This document shows, piece after piece, positions 21,953 through 25,720 of a DNA stretch of 25,720 nt; position 1 is the stretch's first letter, and the number at the start of each line of letters is the position of its first letter. The stretch spans positions 1 to 25,720 of the forward strand of contig CABSNF010000025.1 of assembly GCA_902478995.1 (NCBI GenBank), in the 5' to 3' direction. The stretch comes from an uncultured Collinsella sp. (GTDB lineage: Bacteria; Actinomycetota; Coriobacteriia; Coriobacteriales; Coriobacteriaceae). The notes beneath the pieces were generated by a model. That model worked only from the letters and a program-made list of their open reading frames with translations. It was not told where the DNA came from and did no database searches. Position numbers and translations under genes: made by a program.

Positions 21953-23158
21953 CTATTTAACCTCGATGAGCTCGTACTTGCTCGTGCCCAGGCCGATCTT
22001 CTCGGCATGCGCGATGCACGCGCGCCAGTCGGTGTCGGGATGCGTGATGCAGAAGGGGTCGCGCGCCTGCTCGCCCTCCAGATGCTCGTGATTGTGCTCC
22101 ATCTTGGCAGCGCTATCGGTGAGCTCGGTGTTGGGCAGCGGCTCGGATGCCATGACGGCATCGGCGCAGGCCTGGTCGATGGCGACCGGGTCAAAGCTCG
22201 CGAACATGCCGATGTCGTTGACGATAGGCGTGTCGTTTTCGGGATGACAATCGCAGTTGGGGCTGATGTCCATAGCGAGCGAGATATGGAAGCTCGGGCG
22301 GCCGTCGACGACAGCCTTCGTGTACTCGGCGATCTTGTAGTTAAGCACATCGGCCGCGGCGTCATAGCCGGGCTTGATGCAGTCCTGGTTGCAAGCCGCA
22401 ATGCAGCGCCCACACCCCACGCAGCGATCGTGGTCGATGGCGGCCACGTGCACCGTGCGAGTAGCGCCACTGGCAAGCTCGCGCTCGCGGGTATCGTCGA
22501 ACGAGATGGCGCTGTGCGCGCAGATCTTCTCGCAGGCACGGCAGCCAATGCAGTGCTCGGTCGCGACGTTCGGCTTGCCGGCGGCATGCTGCTCCATCTT
22601 GCCGGCACGGCTGCCACCTCCCATGCCCAGGTTCTTCATGGCACCGCCAAAGCCGGCCTGCTCATGTCCCTTAAAGTGGGTGAGGCTGATCACGATATCG
22701 GCATCCATGAGCGCCTGACCGATCTTGGCCTCGCGCACGTACTCGCCACCCTCGACCGGGACGAGCGCCTCGTCGGTACCCTTGAGGCCGTCGGCGATGA
22801 TGATCTGGCAGCCCGTGGCATACGGGGTAAAGCCGTTCTGGTAGGCGGTGTCGATGTGCTCGAGCGCATTTTTGCGGCTACCGACGTAGAGCGTGTTGCA
22901 GTCGGTGAGGAAGGGCTTGCCGCCCAGCTCCTTGACGACATCCGCGACGGCGCGGGCGTAGTTGGGGCGCAAAAAGCTCAGGTTGCCCAGCTCGCCAAAG
23001 TGAATCTTGATGGCGACGAACTTGTTCTCAAAGTCGATCTGCTCGATACCGGCGTGACGGATGAGGCGCTTGAGCTTGTCGAGCTGGCTCTCGCGAGCAT
23101 GCGTGCGCAGGTTGGTGAAGTACACCTTAGCGGGTGCTGCGGGTGTAGTTGCGATCAT
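21953..23158 (-). CDS. DUF362 protein with two [4Fe-4S] ferredoxin motifs
   Basis: The 401 residues have a DUF362 domain (about 10-195 plus about 270-350), with VAIKIHFGELGN, FLTDCNTLY, and the SLTHFKGHEQAGFGGAMKNL signature. A 2[4Fe-4S] ferredoxin insert follows at about 200-262, with C203/206/209/213 (CIGCRACEKIC) and C246/249/252/256 (CVGCGRCIAAC). It is cytoplasmic and probably redox-active. DUF362 proteins are common in anaerobes, but no reaction has been settled for this type. GAGGGGAT precedes the ATG. It is probably transcribed alone and may be controlled through the tandem TTTAAC repeats upstream. Confidence 0.9.
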   Translation of the reverse strand: MIATTPAAPAKVYFTNLRTHARESQLDKLKRLIRHAGIEQIDFENKFVAIKIHFGELGNLSFLRPNYARAVADVVKELGGKPFLTDCNTLYVGSRKNALEHIDTAYQNGFTPYATGCQIIIADGLKGTDEALVPVEGGEYVREAKIGQALMDADIVISLTHFKGHEQAGFGGAMKNLGMGGGSRAGKMEQHAAGKPNVATEHCIGCRACEKICAHSAISFDDTRERELASGATRTVHVAAIDHDRCVGCGRCIAACNQDCIKPGYDAAADVLNYKIAEYTKAVVDGRPSFHISLAMDISPNCDCHPENDTPIVNDIGMFASFDPVAIDQACADAVMASEPLPNTELTDSAAKMEHNHEHLEGEQARDPFCITHPDTDWRACIAHAEKIGLGTSKYELIEVK

Positions 23159-23209
23159 AGATATATCCCCTCGGTCTATATGGCGTTACAGACATAAGAG
23201 GATGGTACC

Positions 23210-23228
23210 AGTTAAAGCAGAGTTAAAG
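23210..23228 (-). promoter_or_regulatory. Tandem TTTAAC repeats, OmpR/PhoB-type binding site candidate
   Basis: CTTTAACT occurs twice in direct orientation on the minus strand with an 11-bp period (plus-strand AGTTAAAG at 23210-23217 and 23221-23228). It lies about 50 bases upstream of the DUF362 start and about 12 bases before a -10-like TTATGT. The spacing is that of a Pho-box-type site replacing the -35. Confidence 0.45.
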
Positions 23229-23243
23229 TCAAGTACGGCACCC

Positions 23244-23270
23244 AGTCATTGGGGACAGACTTAAATGACT
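23244..23270 (-). repeat. 27-bp REP-like element, copy 2, overlapping a stop codon
   Basis: The 7-bp perfect arms AGTCATT (23244-23250) and AATGACT (23264-23270) flank the core GGGGACAGACTTA. The reverse complement matches 14740-14766 at 22 of 27 positions. Two of its bases are part of the TAG stop (23271-23269) of the permease gene. Confidence 0.75.
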
Positions 23271-25675
23271 ACTCTTGGACTTTGAGTGCCTCGGCCAGGC
23301 CCACACGTTTGATGGAACGCATGTGCAGCAACGCCACGACCAGATAGGTTGCAAAGCCGATTCCTGCGCACGCCGCCATGGACCAAGCGGGCACGTAGAT
23401 CTCGATATTGCCGTTGTAGGCGAGCAACATCGAGCGGAAGATGGCCGTGAGCGAGCCAATAATGACCGGCAGGCTCAGCACGAGTGACGCCGCAACGCAC
23501 AACGTGATCGAGCGGATGTACAGATGCGAAATCTCGCTATCGCGATAGCCAAAGACTTTCATGTAGCTGATCGAACGGGCGCTGTGGTCGATCACAGCCT
23601 TGGTCAGCAGATACATAAACAGCAAGAAGATGAACACCGCAAGCCCGATCATCATGCCGATCATTTTGCTCATCATGCCGATGAACTGGTCGCCCACGGC
23701 GCGCATGTCGTCGGGCGTGGTGTCGCCGGCAAAGTAACGAGCATCGAGGTCGAGCTTCTCGTTGCTCACATAGCCGTTAAAATAGGCGGCGTCGTTGCCG
23801 AACAGCTCGTTAAAGTCGTCGACACTCATATAGATATTCATGTCCGACTTTGAGCCCCAGGCACAATCCTTGCCCGCGTACTCAAGGGAATAATGCTCGC
23901 CCTCGTACTTGTCGCTGAGCGTGACCTTCTGGCCCTCGCTCCAGCCAAACTTATCGAGCAGACCGCCGCCAAAGACGACGCGCCCATCGCCCACGTTGAG
24001 GTCTTTCCAATAGCGCGAATCGGGCGAGATGCCGTAGACGGAAATCGTCTCCTCGCCATTACCATCGCCGCGGTTGTATTGCAGCTGGTAAACGGCATAT
24101 TTCTCGGCCTGCGCGATTGCGCCCGCGCCGTTGTCGGTCGTATTGACCGGGTGGATATCGTCGTTGTCAGTGTCGATCTTAGAGGCCTTGTCGATCAGGT
24201 CGATAGCCTCGTCGCGGTCACAGCCGAGGGCATCGGCAAGGTCATCGAGGCGCGCATAAAGCGCATCCTTCTTGTCCTGGACCTTGGCAAGCGCATCCTG
24301 CGCTGCGGTCAGGCTCTCGGCAGACGGAGATGCGGTCGCGGCATCGGCTGCCGCCTGCGCCGCATCGGCCGCGTCATCGAGCTCGTCATCGGCATCCTGG
24401 GCGGCGGAAAGCAGCGCGCCGTCAACCGACTGCAAGCGCTCGAGTGCTGACCATTGCTCGCGCTCCTCGGCGGTGCCCTCGAGCTCCAGCGGAGCCTTGA
24501 GCGTGTACTGGCGCTCGGCGACCAGGCTCGTCTCGAGGTTGTCCGCGTAGTGCGTCATCGTGGGCAGAATCGCCAGGCCAAAGAGCAGCAGCAGCGACGC
24601 AAATGCAATGCCCACGAAGAGCGTGGCGAAGTTGCCCAGGTTGCGCAGGAAGATACGCAAGCGGAAGCGGGAAACAAAACCCATGCGTTCCGACAGCTGC
24701 AGACCGCGCTTGGTACCCGACTTGCCGCTCGCCTCGTGGCGAAGGAACTGCAACGGCGTCTTGCCCATCTTGCGAAGCAGGCCCACCAGTGTAATGAGGA
24801 TGAGCGCGGCAGCGGGAACCACGGCGCACTTCACAAAGATCTCCCAGCTCCAGTACACCTGGAAGGGCGGCAGGCTGTACGAGCCGTAATACAGGCTACG
24901 CATAGGCTCGGTAAAGAACGCAATGCCGAGCGCGGTGCCCAGCAGCGCCGCGACCACGCCTACGATGGCGGGAAGCGCCAGGTAGTGCAGCACAATCTCG
25001 CGACGACGATAGCCGCTGGCGAGCAGCGTGCCGATGATGGCGCTCTCCTCCTCGATGGTGGCGTCGGTAAGGACCACAAAGACAAACGCCATGATCACGA
25101 TGATAATGTCGAGCAGCGTCATCCACATCGTAGAGTCGCCGTCCACGTCGTCGCGCGCATAGCCAATGCCCTGATTGGAATCGGCGTCGATGAGGTCATC
25201 CACGCGCGCATCGGCATCGGTCAGCGCCTCGACCATATCCTGCTCCGCATCGATGCGATCCGCGGTGGGGAGGTCGCGATCGGTAAAGGTAAAGGAGTAG
25301 GTGTAGGCGGGCGCGCCGCCGACATCCTCGAGCGCGGCAAAGCCGGCATCGGTGACCTCGGCCACGCCGTACGTGATGGTGTTCACCGTAAAGTCCGAAT
25401 TGTTGAGGAACAGCGCCTGGCTATCGGGCTGGGTCATGATGCCGCAGATGATGTAGGTGCGACCCTCGAGCTCGACTTTATCGCCCACGGCGAGGCCGTT
25501 GTTGGTGGCAAAGATGCGATCGATGGCCACCTCGTCGTCCGCCTTGGGCTCCTTGCCCTCACAGTAGGACGCGATATCGACCTTGGTGCGGTGCGCATAG
25601 GTGCGCAGCGTGCGCTTGGTGCCGTCGTCGCCGGCGGTCTTTTTGATGATGGCGTCGATGGAGAAATTCTTGTAG
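23269..25675 (-). CDS. FtsX/MacB-type ABC transporter permease, 5' end missing
   Basis: About 801 residues remain. The N-terminus, including the first membrane helix, is lost at the contig end. The apparent first residues (MCIRDS) are adapter translation. The order is: an extracellular MacB-type domain; three helices in the first FtsX unit (around DIIIVIMAFVFVVL, AIVGVVAALLGTALGIAF, VVPAAALILITLVGLL); a helix near LFVGIAFASLLLLFGLAIL; a large extracellular segment with an Asp/Ala-rich coiled coil; and three helices of the second FtsX unit near the C-terminus. It should pair with an MacB/LolD-type ATPase, presumably encoded upstream beyond the window. The exported substrate is unknown. Confidence 0.88.
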
Positions 25676-25720
25676 CTGTCTCTTATACACATCTGACGCT
25701 GCCGACGAAGCTAGAAGTGT
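25676..25720 (-). other. Nextera read-1 adapter, i5 index and start of P5 (not genomic)
   Basis: 25676-25708 is the reverse complement of the Nextera read-1 adapter (mosaic end CTGTCTCTTATACACATCT, then GACGCTGCCGACGA). The next eight bases, AGCTAGAA, read as an i5 index; the reverse complement TTCTAGCT matches, from memory, Nextera XT S515. The final GTGT is the start of the P5 flow-cell sequence. Confidence 0.97.

Noticed and set aside
21946..22617. Alternative minus-strand frame inside the DUF362 gene
   Set aside because: It is an overlapping Ala/Ser/Arg-rich shadow frame. The annotated frame has two complete ferredoxin cysteine motifs.
24272..24550. Ala/Ser-rich plus-strand frame opposite the permease coiled coil
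   Set aside because: Its low-complexity composition mirrors the Asp/Ala-rich coiled coil on the coding strand.

Overview
The window looks like one GC-rich (roughly 60%) bacterial chromosomal contig from Coriobacteriia, probably Collinsella or a close relative. That placement is an inference from protein style: an NRAMP-related magnesium transporter, tandem PRC-barrel plus YtxH genes, kinase-type 7TM sensors, GTG/TTG starts and very high GC at third positions. No rRNA, tRNA, CRISPR array, phage or transposase gene is visible. Both contig ends carry Illumina Nextera adapter sequence (1-34 and 25676-25720), so only about 35-25675 is genomic, and the first and last genes are cut by the library fragment rather than by biology.

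Layout. 35-1136 (+): the zinc-ribbon tail of a cut gene, then a lipoprotein. 1247-5159 (-): a tightly overlapping three-gene signalling operon made of a kinase-less 7TM sensor, a sensor histidine kinase and a LuxR-type response regulator. 5413-8760 (-): ribokinase, nucleoside hydrolase, LuxS and a DUF4867 protein, which suggest ribose/nucleoside salvage next to the activated-methyl cycle; DUF4867 has its own operator-like promoter. 8948-11164 (+): an OatA-like cell-wall O-acetyltransferase. 11275-14390 (-): an MgtE-like N/CBS protein followed by an NRAMP-related transporter whose metal-site residues match the magnesium-selective branch, with a long structured leader and a possible upstream peptide. 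14765-17388 (-): a polysaccharide deacetylase-like membrane protein that has lost its metal histidines, a PRC-barrel protein and a YtxH protein. 17525-20547 (-): a TrhA/hemolysin III protein, a CNNM/CorC protein, and a standalone homologue of the cyanophycin synthetase N domain with an HxxEH motif. 20734-21699 (+): a membrane-anchored alpha/beta hydrolase behind a well-formed promoter with two palindromic operators. 21953-25675 (-): a DUF362 ferredoxin-like protein and a truncated FtsX/MacB-type ABC permease.

The best candidates for something undescribed are: (i) the MgtE-like/NRMT pair with its leader; (ii) the standalone CphA-N-like protein beside CorC; (iii) the deacetylase pseudoenzyme; (iv) a dispersed 27-bp REP-like element that in both copies overlaps the stop codon of the preceding gene; and (v) a 129-bp imperfect palindrome placed between a gene and its terminator.
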